A stretch of 64,000 nucleotides of DNA from Marinococcus halophilus (lineage in GTDB: Bacteria; Bacillota; Bacilli; Bacillales; Marinococcaceae), in assembly GCF_002265875.1 (NCBI RefSeq), contig NZ_NPFA01000014.1, positions 1-64,000 on the forward strand. The letters run 5' to 3'. Under the pieces are notes generated by a model that did not search any database, was not told the origin of the DNA, and saw nothing but the letters and a program-made list of their open reading frames with translations. Shown piece after piece: positions 25,384 to 32,800 of the stretch (within the stretch, counting starts at the first letter, position 1; each line of letters begins with the position of its first letter). The position numbers and the translations under genes were made by a program.

Positions 25384-25681
25384 AGTCAAATTCTTAAGAG
25401 AGTCTTTAGAGCTTTATGTCATACAGGACTATCTTGTGAGAAATTGACTATATATACTGAATCGCACTATGTAACGTTAATAATCATTCTATAATGTAAC
25501 GCGGATTTGCCTGGAAGTAAACCGTAATCATGCAGGAAAACAGGGAAATTATTGTAAGCGGATACTTAGGCTAAGAACAAAAAAGCAAAAGAAAAATCCG
25601 GATTTTTAATTATTTCAAGTGTATATAATGTATAATAGGGTATATATGCATAGGTCCAATATCATTTGGGAGGAAAAAACT

Positions 25682-25930
25682 ATGGGGAAGGGTATGGACT
25701 GGGTTAAAAACCATCGATTTTGTTCTACAGTTGAAGAGCATAATGATATTGTCATTTTAGAAGTTCCTTATACAGCAAGTCATGAGCAATGGGAGGAAAT
25801 ACAGGAAATCATCAGCATTCTCCATGATCACGGTTATGTCGAAGGGCAGACAAAACGTATTGATCAGCTGCAGATTGAGCTTGTCGGTTTTAAAATCCCC
25901 TGGAGCCAGCAACGGACGAATTCGGGTTAA
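25682..25930 (+). CDS. small soluble protein, unknown
   Basis: An 82-residue protein. The start is set by TTGGGAGGAAAAAAC before ATGGGGAAG; a longer frame 21 codons upstream has no site. The protein begins MGKGMDWVKNHRF and has a balanced alpha/beta look (DIVILEVPY strand, a helix EQWEEIQEIISILHDHG, then a further strand ending in ELVGFKIPW). No family is recognised. It lies alone upstream of a 48-codon membrane peptide. Confidence 0.55.
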   Translation: MGKGMDWVKNHRFCSTVEEHNDIVILEVPYTASHEQWEEIQEIISILHDHGYVEGQTKRIDQLQIELVGFKIPWSQQRTNSG

Positions 25931-26072
25931 AAAATAACAAAAATAACCATTTGATGTATAAAAGATTAAAGAAATTACGTTTACGTTACAAGTGTATAAT
26001 AAAACACAAAAATTACAATTGGGTTGATACGATGGTATTTAATTAATAATTTGGAGAAAAGAGGTCTGCAAT

Positions 26073-26219
26073 TTGCGTAACCCAATTGTGTTGATGATGG
26101 TGATGGGGCTTTCTATGATTTATGTAATTGTGCCGTTTATGAATATTGAGCAAATGCCGACCATGTTAACAAATGTACAGCATATTATGAAATCCATCAC
26201 TTCCATCAGTTTTTTATAA
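26073..26219 (+). CDS. 48-residue single-span membrane peptide
   Basis: A short gene starting at TTG with AGAGGT seven bases upstream. The product has one hydrophobic span (VLMMVMGLSMIYVIVPFM) and a C-terminal amphipathic stretch rich in Met, Ile and Thr. Ten Met residues among 48 are notable. No family is recognised. A TATAAT at 25995-26000 could drive it, and a GC-rich hairpin with a C9 tract follows. Confidence 0.5.
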   Translation: MRNPIVLMMVMGLSMIYVIVPFMNIEQMPTMLTNVQHIMKSITSISFL

Positions 26220-26235
26220 TGCATACGACGTTCAG

Positions 26236-26270
26236 AGCCCCCCCCCAGTTTATCTGTGGGCTTCTTTTAT
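26236..26270 (+). terminator. terminator with homopolymer C tract
   Basis: AGCCC at 26236-26240 can pair with GGGCT near 26258-26262, followed by TCTTTT. The loop side contains nine consecutive C (26238-26246), an error-prone or slippery tract. Confidence 0.5.
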
Positions 26271-26341
26271 AAGAAAAGAAACGCTGGATGATGAAGGTAA
26301 CAAATATCAAAAGAAAGCCATGACTACACTATTTTTTCACA

Positions 26342-26376
26342 TAAAAAGCAGCCCCGCTTTGGGAGCTGCTTTTTTA
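26342..26376 (-). terminator. terminator after the EamA permease gene
   Basis: AAAAGCAGC with its complement GCTGCTTTT, plus an inner CCC/GGG pairing, flanked by T on the minus strand. Confidence 0.8.
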
Positions 26377-27243
26377 GGCAGATTGGCGAACACTAAATGC
26401 TGTAATGGAAAGAAGAATGATAGCAATACCGGCCGCCTGAATGATAGTCAAACTGTCCCCAAGAAGGACTACCCCAAACAACGAAGCGGTCACAGGCTCT
26501 GCCATAGCAACCATTGAAGCAGTGACCGGAGTGGTTCGCTTTATACCGATAATATAAAGGACGAAGGATATACCGGCCCCCACGAGTCCGAGCAGCAAAA
26601 ACCATCCGACATCACTGGAAGCCAGCACAGAAGCCGCTTCCTGCCGGTCAATAAATAGTAAAAGAAGCACGCAGAAAATGAAGAAAGCGATGGTTAATAT
26701 AGTTTCAGGCCTGCCGGCTGCAGAGGCATATTTGAACCCGAAAATAAATAACGCGTAGGAAAGACCGGCCCCGAGGCCGGCAGCGGCTCCTGCAAGCGTA
26801 ACGGTAGAACCTCCAGTATCATAAGCACCGGTCAAAAGAAAAATCCCGACCAGCACTACTGCGATACAGCCCCATTTGAAAAAAGTAGAAGCTTCCTGTC
26901 GGAGAAAAAAAGAAATTAGAAAGACAAAAATGGGGGCGGTATACATTAGTGTAGCCGCAATCGCTACACTAGAGGCCTCAATACTCAGGAAATAAAAGGT
27001 GAAATTGCCGGCAACGCCTGCCCCGGCGAGCCCCGCCCATACGAATAAGCGGACAGTGGGAGAACCGGTCTTGCGCAGACGGAGCAGAAACCATGCAAAA
27101 ATGCAGACAAAGCCTACTGCCCCCCGGTAAAAGGAAATGACCAACGGGCTCCAGCCCTTATGTAAAAGAATATCGGCCAGCCCGCCTGAAATGCCCCAAA
27201 GCATCGCGGCCAATACTACTAAAATTGTGCCTGAAAATTTCAT
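26374..27243 (-). CDS. EamA family (DMT) permease
   Basis: A 289-residue transporter with ten spans arranged as two EamA repeats (about 5-140 and 150-285). The second repeat carries the usual AMAEPVTASLFGVVLLGDSLT signature near 250-270. DMT permeases of this type export or import amino acids and metabolites; the substrate is unknown. The start is set by GGAGG before ATGAAATTTTC. It lies 86 bp downstream of the YeiH gene on the same strand and might be partly co-transcribed. Confidence 0.83.
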   Translation of the reverse strand: MKFSGTILVVLAAMLWGISGGLADILLHKGWSPLVISFYRGAVGFVCIFAWFLLRLRKTGSPTVRLFVWAGLAGAGVAGNFTFYFLSIEASSVAIAATLMYTAPIFVFLISFFLRQEASTFFKWGCIAVVLVGIFLLTGAYDTGGSTVTLAGAAAGLGAGLSYALFIFGFKYASAAGRPETILTIAFFIFCVLLLLFIDRQEAASVLASSDVGWFLLLGLVGAGISFVLYIIGIKRTTPVTASMVAMAEPVTASLFGVVLLGDSLTIIQAAGIAIILLSITAFSVRQSA

Positions 27244-27328
27244 TGTCGGCCTCCGTGCTAGTTAGTGTGAACAATAATGTTTACCCTGAAGGCATCTGTC
27301 TCAAACAGCTTCTGCAGTGCCGTCCGGA

Positions 27329-28321
27329 TTAAAGTAACACTTCAATGAGAAAGTAGCCGAAAAAGGACAACAGCAGCGAGCCGGAAACGGCAACGATAAA
27401 TATCTTTAAATTAACTGTCTTAAAAAAAGCAGCAGGCATTTGCATACCCAGTCCAGCCATGGCCATACCGAGAAGAATATAAGAAGCAGATACCATAAAG
27501 GCAGCCGTGGACGCGCTGAGCAAATGAAAGGTGTTAGCCAGACTCATTGCTAAAAAGCCAAAAATAAACCAGGGGACTGGGAGCTTACGGAGGCTTTCCT
27601 TTTCTTTACGGCCATGAAGCAATGCAATCACAAGAGCTGCCGGGATAAGAAGAGCCACCCTCGTTAGTTTGATCACAAGTGCGTTGTTTTCCGAAACGGC
27701 GCCCCCGGCTTCGGATGCTGCTACTGCATGAGCGATTTCGTGAAGAGTGCCTCCAGATAAGATGCCGTATTCATATGCGTTCATCCCAAGGAACGGAAAC
27801 AAAAGAGTATAGGAAACAGAAAAAACAGTACCGATCAAGGCAATAATAGCGATGCTTGCTGTCGTTGTTTTTTGCTCTGCTTTAACAATTGGTGCAATGG
27901 CCGCGATAGCAGAGGCTCCGCAGATTGCTGTTCCACAGGCAGTTAACAGACTTAGCGTTTTATCGATTCTGAGGGCCGCGGCGGCAAAATAAATGAAAAG
28001 AAGGGTAATAAGTAAGCCTGAAGCAGCGATGAAAAAAGCGTTGAACCCTGCATCATAAATGTCCCCCAAATGAAGACGCGCGCCGAGAAAAATAATACCG
28101 AGCCGCAGCAGGAATCTGCTCGAAAAAGTAATGCCCGGTAATGCCCTTTCAGGTATGCCGGCGGTAGTCCGCCAAAGTATGCCTACAAGTATTGCGATAA
28201 CCAAAGCACCCATTGCTGAGAATGGGGCAGTTTCAGCTAGTGCGCTGCTGAGCACCGCAGCAATAAACGTAAAAATAACTCCGTACAATAACATGGGAAT
28301 GGAAGAAATAAATTTTTTCAT
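27329..28321 (-). CDS. YeiH family putative sulfate exporter (UPF0324)
   Basis: A 330-residue protein of the YeiH/YwfK-linked UPF0324 family with about ten spans. Marks include RLGIIFLGARLHLGDI (about 72-87), ACGTAICGASAIAAIAPIV (about 127-145) and LSGGTLHEIAHAVAAS (about 188-203). Members are annotated as putative sulfate or sulfonate exporters on weak evidence. It is divergent from a LysR-type regulator across 109 bp, the usual arrangement, so the regulator likely controls it. A GGCGG ribosome site precedes the start. Confidence 0.83.
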   Translation of the reverse strand: MKKFISSIPMLLYGVIFTFIAAVLSSALAETAPFSAMGALVIAILVGILWRTTAGIPERALPGITFSSRFLLRLGIIFLGARLHLGDIYDAGFNAFFIAASGLLITLLFIYFAAAALRIDKTLSLLTACGTAICGASAIAAIAPIVKAEQKTTTASIAIIALIGTVFSVSYTLLFPFLGMNAYEYGILSGGTLHEIAHAVAASEAGGAVSENNALVIKLTRVALLIPAALVIALLHGRKEKESLRKLPVPWFIFGFLAMSLANTFHLLSASTAAFMVSASYILLGMAMAGLGMQMPAAFFKTVNLKIFIVAVSGSLLLSFFGYFLIEVLL

Positions 28322-28430
28322 CCGCCTTCAACTCCTAATCAGTACTGCTATTGTACTTCGGGCCTTTTTATTATAAAAACAAATATATATAATGTAATTA
28401 ATTAATATTTTTAATAAACAGGAGGTCCGA
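28322..28430. promoter_or_regulatory. divergent promoter region between yeiH and the lysR gene
   Basis: A 109-bp AT-rich region holding both promoters. An A/T-only stretch around 28370-28415 (ATTATAAAAAC... and ...TAATTAATTAATATT) contains palindromic TAATTAATTA and several T-N11-A matches. A specific operator cannot be fixed by eye. Confidence 0.4.
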
Positions 28431-29300
28431 ATGCATATTGACGAATTAAAAACGTTTTTGACAGTGGTAGAGGAAAAAAACTTCACAAAAGCCTCTGAGG
28501 TCCTCTCCCTTTCTCAGCCAACTGTAAGCGTGCATATAAAAAACCTTGAAAAAGAATTCCTGGCCCCCCTGTTTCAGCGGACGACAAAGTCGTTAATGCT
28601 CACAAGAGAAGGGGAGGTTTTTTTAGACCATGCCCGTCAATTGATGAGCACGTACAACCGTATGAAAGAAGCAGTATACACGATGCACGAAGAAGTGAGC
28701 GGCACTATTCATATTGGTGCCAGCTTTACGATCGGGGAATACGTTCTTCCTGAACTGATGGCCAGAATGCAGGAGGAATACGAAGAGATTCATTTTGAAG
28801 TAACGATTGCCAATACAGAAGAAATTATTCAGCTTGTCCGCGCACTTAAGGTCGATATCGGACTGGTGGAAGGACATAGCGGAGCTGCTGACATTACGTT
28901 GACACCGTTCCAGGCTGACCGCCTGGGAGTAGTGAAAAATACTTCCACCCCTTTTTATCCTGTAACCCTTGAAGCGCTGCAGGACCAGAAGTGGGTCGTG
29001 CGTGAGAAAGGGTCAGGCACAAGGGAATCGTTTGATTATGTAATGAACGTAAATGGCATCCGTGTACGTTCACTCCTTGTGATCAGCAGCACGCAGGGAG
29101 TAAAGGAAGCTGTGAAAAATGGGCTGGGGTTGTCCTTATTATCAGAAGCAGCGATCTCGGAAGAACAAAAACATAATACGCTTGAGCTTTTATCTATTGA
29201 AGGCATCGATGCCAGCAGGTTTTTTTCCTACGTGTTGCCAAAGAGAGCGGCACGAACAAAAAATGTACAGTTTGTGATTCGTTCTCTGACAGAAAATTAG
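28431..29300 (+). CDS. LysR family transcriptional regulator
   Basis: A 289-residue LysR protein. The winged HTH spans 1-60 with NFTKASEVLSLSQPTVSVHIKNLE, followed by the linker helix and an effector-binding domain (about 90-289) opening with GTIHIGASFTIGEYVLP. It resembles CysL (YwfK) and YeiE-like regulators, which act on sulfur metabolism or the neighbouring YeiH gene. The divergent layout supports control of yeiH and autoregulation. The effector is unknown. AGGAGG fixes the start. Confidence 0.86.
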   Translation: MHIDELKTFLTVVEEKNFTKASEVLSLSQPTVSVHIKNLEKEFLAPLFQRTTKSLMLTREGEVFLDHARQLMSTYNRMKEAVYTMHEEVSGTIHIGASFTIGEYVLPELMARMQEEYEEIHFEVTIANTEEIIQLVRALKVDIGLVEGHSGAADITLTPFQADRLGVVKNTSTPFYPVTLEALQDQKWVVREKGSGTRESFDYVMNVNGIRVRSLLVISSTQGVKEAVKNGLGLSLLSEAAISEEQKHNTLELLSIEGIDASRFFSYVLPKRAARTKNVQFVIRSLTEN

Positions 29301-29441
29301 TAGAGCCGGATCTCGTTTGTCCGTTTTCTAACGTTTTTTACTAAAATTGATTTATTGTATACTAATATCGCTATTCACAGTCAGAGTCTGGCAGTTCGGA
29401 AAAAGAGAGGAAGCTTATTAACTGAAATGAGGAATGGATGA

Positions 29442-30086
29442 ATGAGCCAAATGGAACCATTTTTGCGCAACGATCAGTTTAATTTTATCAAAGAGCATGT
29501 ATGGAAATTTGCTCATGCGCATGCCACAGTGAAAGACGCTGATGTGATCCATGCATTAAAATACAGTGCTTTTGATCAAATTATCAATACCTTCTATTCT
29601 ATGAATGAAGAACAGGAAGAGCTGTTAAAAAAGATTCTATATGTAGAGGACAGCAGTCAGGCAGAGCAGATACTGACTGAACTGAAAGCGTATGTGATTT
29701 CGTTTCCTGCTGTTACGGCTGAACGGATTAAAAAACTTTTCCCGAAAGTAAAGAAATTGACGATGCCGCCTTTGGAAGAGAAGAATCTAAGAAATATATC
29801 GTATCTGGGGTGGAATGATGTCCGCTCTGAACGAAAATATATTATTACGACAGATCAAAGAAGGCTGACCGGGGTGTTTGGAACTTTTCGAAGCTCTCCT
29901 GGTAAAGGGATCTGTACAATCTGTAACAAACACGAAGAAACAGGTCTTTTTATGGCTGTAGTAAAGGCCGGGAAAGAAACGTACACGAGCCGCGGCAATT
30001 ATATATGCCAGGACAGCAGCAGGTGTAATCAAAATATTACAGACATCCGCCAGCTTGAAACATTTATGTATCACCTGAAAAAATGA
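29442..30086 (+). CDS. FusB/FusC-type EF-G-binding zinc finger protein
   Basis: A 214-residue protein of the FusB/FusC family (treble-clef, formerly fibronectin-binding C-terminal). An N-terminal four-helix part (about 1-85) precedes the zinc domain, which has C158-x2-C161 and C189-x5-C195, the same spacing as in FusB. FusB and FusC bind elongation factor G, free it from fusidic-acid-stalled ribosomes and so give resistance. Chromosomal homologues in Bacillales act in ribosome recycling. Whether this one protects against fusidic acid cannot be told. Single gene ending in a bidirectional terminator. Confidence 0.8.
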   Translation: MSQMEPFLRNDQFNFIKEHVWKFAHAHATVKDADVIHALKYSAFDQIINTFYSMNEEQEELLKKILYVEDSSQAEQILTELKAYVISFPAVTAERIKKLFPKVKKLTMPPLEEKNLRNISYLGWNDVRSERKYIITTDQRRLTGVFGTFRSSPGKGICTICNKHEETGLFMAVVKAGKETYTSRGNYICQDSSRCNQNITDIRQLETFMYHLKK

Positions 30087-30091
30087 ATAAC

Positions 30092-30131
30092 ATGAAAGCC
30101 GGGAAGATTCTTACCTTTCCCGGCTTTCATT
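30092..30131. terminator. bidirectional terminator between the fusB-like and plcR-like genes
   Basis: ATGAAAGCCGGGAA pairs perfectly with TTCCCGGCTTTCAT, flanked by T-rich sequence, between convergent genes. Confidence 0.85.
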
Positions 30132-30132
30132 G

Positions 30133-31032
30133 TTATTGGAGCGTATGCAGATGGATGATACCGTCTTTTTTATAGTCGTTGATTTCCTGGCGGATGTGAT
30201 CTGCAAGGCCAATCTGCTTCATAGTATCAAACATGGAACAGGCCTGGCCCCAATCCTGAAGAGCTGAGTCATCGAATCCGAGCACCAGAAGGTTTTGGCC
30301 CCTTTGGTACAGCAGCTCTCCAAACACGTAGCTGTTCTGCAGGTCAATGCAGCGGTCGATGCCCCTGGTACACCAATCAATGGACTGCTGGTAGGCTCCC
30401 TGGTAGGTTAGTGCTTTTGTTAACGTATATATCAGCTTTAATTCAATAGACTTGTTCTCCGGGTTCATCAGGTCCTGATGGTCCTGTAGAGCTTTTCGGC
30501 ATATGTCAGCGGCTTTTTTATATTCGTGTTCGAGGTTATAAATAATAGCCATAGCATTAGTGATTTCGCCCTTGCGTTCCGTATAGATTCCTTTATGGTA
30601 AGCATCGAGGGCAGCAGAAGCCAGCTCGAGGGCCCGGGTAGGATCGTTGTCGATTTCGTAAGCGCAGATGGCTTCATGCCAGAGCATATACTGCTCGTAA
30701 TAGCCGATTTTAAAAATGGGATTATTCTGCTCTTTGGAAAGCAGCTCCCGCATCGAAGCATAATCATGCTCGAAGCGGTAGGTTTCAAGCATACTAAATA
30801 CAGAACGAACGTAGTCGCTCCGCTCGGTTAACGCTTCTTCAAAAAAGTAATACATGTTGGCTCCCAGCCGTTCGGCAATATAAAACATTGTGCTCGCATA
30901 CGGAACAATCGTGCCTTTTTCAATTTTACTGATCTGCGCCTGGGTACAAATATCCTTGGCAAGTTCTTTTTGTGTATAGCCCCGGTATTTTCTTAATTCC
31001 TGTATCTTACGGCCCACTCTTGAAAAATCCAT
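30133..31032 (-). CDS. PlcR-like HTH-TPR quorum-sensing regulator (RNPP family)
   Basis: A 299-residue regulator. Residues 5-63 are an XRE-type HTH (VGRKIQELRKYRGYTQKELA, then DICTQAQISKIEKG) that matches PlcR nearly segment for segment (GSEIKKIRVLRGLTQKQLSENICHQSEVSRIESG, recalled from B. cereus). The rest (about 70-295) is helical TPR repeats, including ELLYQRGQNLLVLGFDDSAL, equivalent to the PlcR QLYYQRGECLRKLEYEEAE segment. RNPP regulators bind re-imported peptides in their TPR groove. The start is the ATG with GGGAGAGGG upstream, rather than a TTG nine codons before. It is divergent from a small exported peptide gene that is the likely ligand precursor. Confidence 0.82.
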   Translation of the reverse strand: MDFSRVGRKIQELRKYRGYTQKELAKDICTQAQISKIEKGTIVPYASTMFYIAERLGANMYYFFEEALTERSDYVRSVFSMLETYRFEHDYASMRELLSKEQNNPIFKIGYYEQYMLWHEAICAYEIDNDPTRALELASAALDAYHKGIYTERKGEITNAMAIIYNLEHEYKKAADICRKALQDHQDLMNPENKSIELKLIYTLTKALTYQGAYQQSIDWCTRGIDRCIDLQNSYVFGELLYQRGQNLLVLGFDDSALQDWGQACSMFDTMKQIGLADHIRQEINDYKKDGIIHLHTLQ

Positions 31033-31161
31033 CAATATAGCCCTCTCCCTGTCTCTCAAATATTCCTATAGTTATTTTACGGGAAGAAATCGGGAGAAAA
31101 AAGAGGAAAGTCTTAGGAAAATAATCGATTTTGGTCCCGGAAGCGAAAAACACTCTTTTTG

Positions 31162-31177
31162 TAGTTCGAATATACTA
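31162..31177 (+). promoter_or_regulatory. possible regulator box upstream of the peptide gene
   Basis: TAGT-N8-ACTA is a 16-bp half-symmetric element with the same 4-8-4 layout as the PlcR box (TATGNANNNNTNCATA) but different arms. It lies about 10 bp upstream of a TATAAT (31187-31192) in front of the peptide gene. It is a weak candidate, given only because of position. Confidence 0.25.
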
Positions 31178-31186
31178 AAACGAGCA

Positions 31187-31192
31187 TATAAT
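31187..31192 (+). promoter_or_regulatory. -10 box of the papR-like gene
   Basis: A perfect TATAAT stands 15 bp before the start codon of the small exported peptide gene, next to AGAGGTGA. No strong -35 (TTCGAA region) is seen, which suits a promoter that needs an activator. Confidence 0.5.
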
Positions 31193-31206
31193 AAAGAGGT
31201 GAAGAA

Positions 31207-31329
31207 ATGAAAAAGACAGGTGTATGGTGCGCTGTGTTAGCATTATTAATGGCATTAACAGTACCGGTTCAGCAGATAACGCCCGTTACAGGTGAAATCA
31301 TAACAAGAGATCTCCCGCACCAGTATTAA
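31207..31329 (+). CDS. PapR-like secreted signalling peptide precursor
   Basis: A 40-residue precursor starting MKKTGVWCAVLALLMALTVP, a clear Sec signal peptide (basic n-region, hydrophobic core), and ending TGEIITRDLPHQY. The last seven residues RDLPHQY resemble the active C-terminal heptapeptide of B. cereus PapR (ADLPFEF and related types): Asp-Leu-Pro, two further residues, aromatic end. The start has AGAGGTGA five bases upstream, and TATAAT lies just before. It is divergent from a PlcR-like regulator, which is what an RNPP signal gene should be next to. By analogy it is exported, trimmed, re-imported by Opp and bound by the regulator. Those steps are inference. Confidence 0.72.
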   Translation: MKKTGVWCAVLALLMALTVPVQQITPVTGEIITRDLPHQY

Positions 31330-31332
31330 AGA

Positions 31333-31370
31333 ATAAGCCGCTGACATCACTGATGCCGGCGGCTTATCTC
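31333..31370. terminator. hairpin at the ends of the papR-like and gamma-CA genes
   Basis: ATAAGCCGC (31333-31341) pairs with GCGGCTTAT (31359-31367), followed by CTCTTTAT. It overlaps the last codons of the convergent carbonic anhydrase gene. Confidence 0.6.
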
Positions 31371-31868
31371 TTTATACTGTTTTGCTTTCTCAACGTACTC
31401 GGTCCGTATGCGCTCCATATCCTCTTTGTCCTCGGCTGTAAGCTCCCGGACAACCTTGGCCGGGCGCCCAAAAGCGAGCGTGCCGGATGGAATTTTTTTA
31501 CCAGGAGGCACAAGGCTGCCGGCACCAATAAAAGCGCCTTCTCCAATTTCCGCTCCATCAAGTATCGTAGAGCCCATACCGACCAAGGCTTTTTTTCGTA
31601 CAATGGCAGAATGAAGCATCACCTGGTGCCCAACGGTAACGTCGTCCTCAATAATTAAAGGATGCTTTGGGCTTTGATGAAGCAGGCACTGATCCTGAAT
31701 GTTGACTCTGCTGCCAATCAGTGTGGGAGCTACGTCCCCGCGAATGACAGTGTGAAACCAGATATTAGACTCTTCGCCAATCGTAACGTCGCCTGTAATG
31801 ATCGTGAAGTCTGCTAAAAAAACGGTGGAAGCAATGGAAGGGTACTGATTATTATACGGATAAATCAT
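31347..31868 (-). CDS. ytoA: gamma-carbonic anhydrase family hexapeptide protein
   Basis: A 173-residue left-handed beta-helix protein with hexapeptide repeats (DVTIGEESNIW, TVIRGDVAPTLIGSRVNIQD, VTVGHQVMLHSAIV, LVGMGSTILDGAEIGEGAFIGAGSLV). Metal-binding histidines sit in LLHQSP and GHQVMLH, as in gamma-class carbonic anhydrases. B. subtilis YtoA is the like-placed homologue, and whether it is an active anhydrase is unsettled. The second ATG is used because GAAAGAG precedes it. It is divergent from the ytpA-ytpB pair, as in B. subtilis. Confidence 0.84.
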   Translation of the reverse strand: MIYPYNNQYPSIASTVFLADFTIITGDVTIGEESNIWFHTVIRGDVAPTLIGSRVNIQDQCLLHQSPKHPLIIEDDVTVGHQVMLHSAIVRKKALVGMGSTILDGAEIGEGAFIGAGSLVPPGKKIPSGTLAFGRPAKVVRELTAEDKEDMERIRTEYVEKAKQYKEISRRHQ

Positions 31869-31985
31869 AAAAAACCACTCTTTCCGAAATTTATTCTGCA
31901 TTTCTAATGCAAGTGTAGCAAAAATAATAGTAAAATAAAGAAAGATATAGTTCCCAGTGTACTGGACCGAGGGAGAAAGGGGGCG

Positions 31986-32768
31986 ATGATTTTGGAAAAA
32001 AGGTTAGTAGACCGCCCGCGTGGGGTAGTGGTGCTGGTTCATGGATCAGGAGAGCATTACCGGAGATATGAATGGCTGATCCATGTATTGAAACGCCAGC
32101 ATCTGCATGTGATTACCGGGGACTTGCCGGGACACGGAGAAACTAACGGGCGAAGAGGCCATATAGATAGCTTCCGTGAATATACTGATACCGTATATGA
32201 ATGGTATAGAGAAGCAGCTTCTTTTAAGCTGCCTATTTTTATGCTTGGCCACAGCATGGGGGGATTAATTGTCATTCGGGCGGTATCCGAGCGGTATATG
32301 CCAGTAAAAGGTATTATACTGTCTTCCCCCGCGCTTGGGTTATACGCATATCCAAACAGGGTCCGGGAATTGTCCGGAAGGCTTGCGCACCGGCTCATGC
32401 CGGGCAAAAATTTAAAAACCGGCATCCAAGCCCAGTATTTAACAAGAAATCCGGAGACGAGAGCCGAGTACCAGAAGGATGAATTAGTGAATGATACGGT
32501 TACGGTCCGTTGGTACCAGGAGATGATCCGGGCAATGCGGATCAGCCTGGCACAGCCGGAAAGCTTTCCGGATACGCCACTTCTGGTTATGCAGGCCGGA
32601 GAGGATTATATCGTTGATAAAGAAGCAACTGTGCGTTGGTTTAACCGGCTGCATACATCGGAACGAACGATTAAAATATGGAACAATCTTTACCATGAAA
32701 TATTGAATGAGCCCGAACAGGAACGGGTGGTAAGATATATTATTCACTTTATGAATCAGCATTCCTGA
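31986..32768 (+). CDS. ytpA: monoacylglycerol lipase-like hydrolase YtpA
   Basis: A 260-residue serine hydrolase with an oxyanion-side motif VLVHGSGEH (17-24), the nucleophile in LGHSMGG (Ser90), an acid in AGEDYIVD (near 207), and a His in NNLYHEILNEPE (near 234). It matches YtpA, a phospholipase linked to the lysophospholipid bacilysocin in B. subtilis. It is followed 32 bp later by ytpB, the usual partner in sesquarterpene metabolism. The gene order next to ytoA is conserved. Confidence 0.84.
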   Translation: MILEKRLVDRPRGVVVLVHGSGEHYRRYEWLIHVLKRQHLHVITGDLPGHGETNGRRGHIDSFREYTDTVYEWYREAASFKLPIFMLGHSMGGLIVIRAVSERYMPVKGIILSSPALGLYAYPNRVRELSGRLAHRLMPGKNLKTGIQAQYLTRNPETRAEYQKDELVNDTVTVRWYQEMIRAMRISLAQPESFPDTPLLVMQAGEDYIVDKEATVRWFNRLHTSERTIKIWNNLYHEILNEPEQERVVRYIIHFMNQHS

Positions 32769-32800
32769 AATGAACCAGCCAATCAAGGAGGCCTTTTGAA

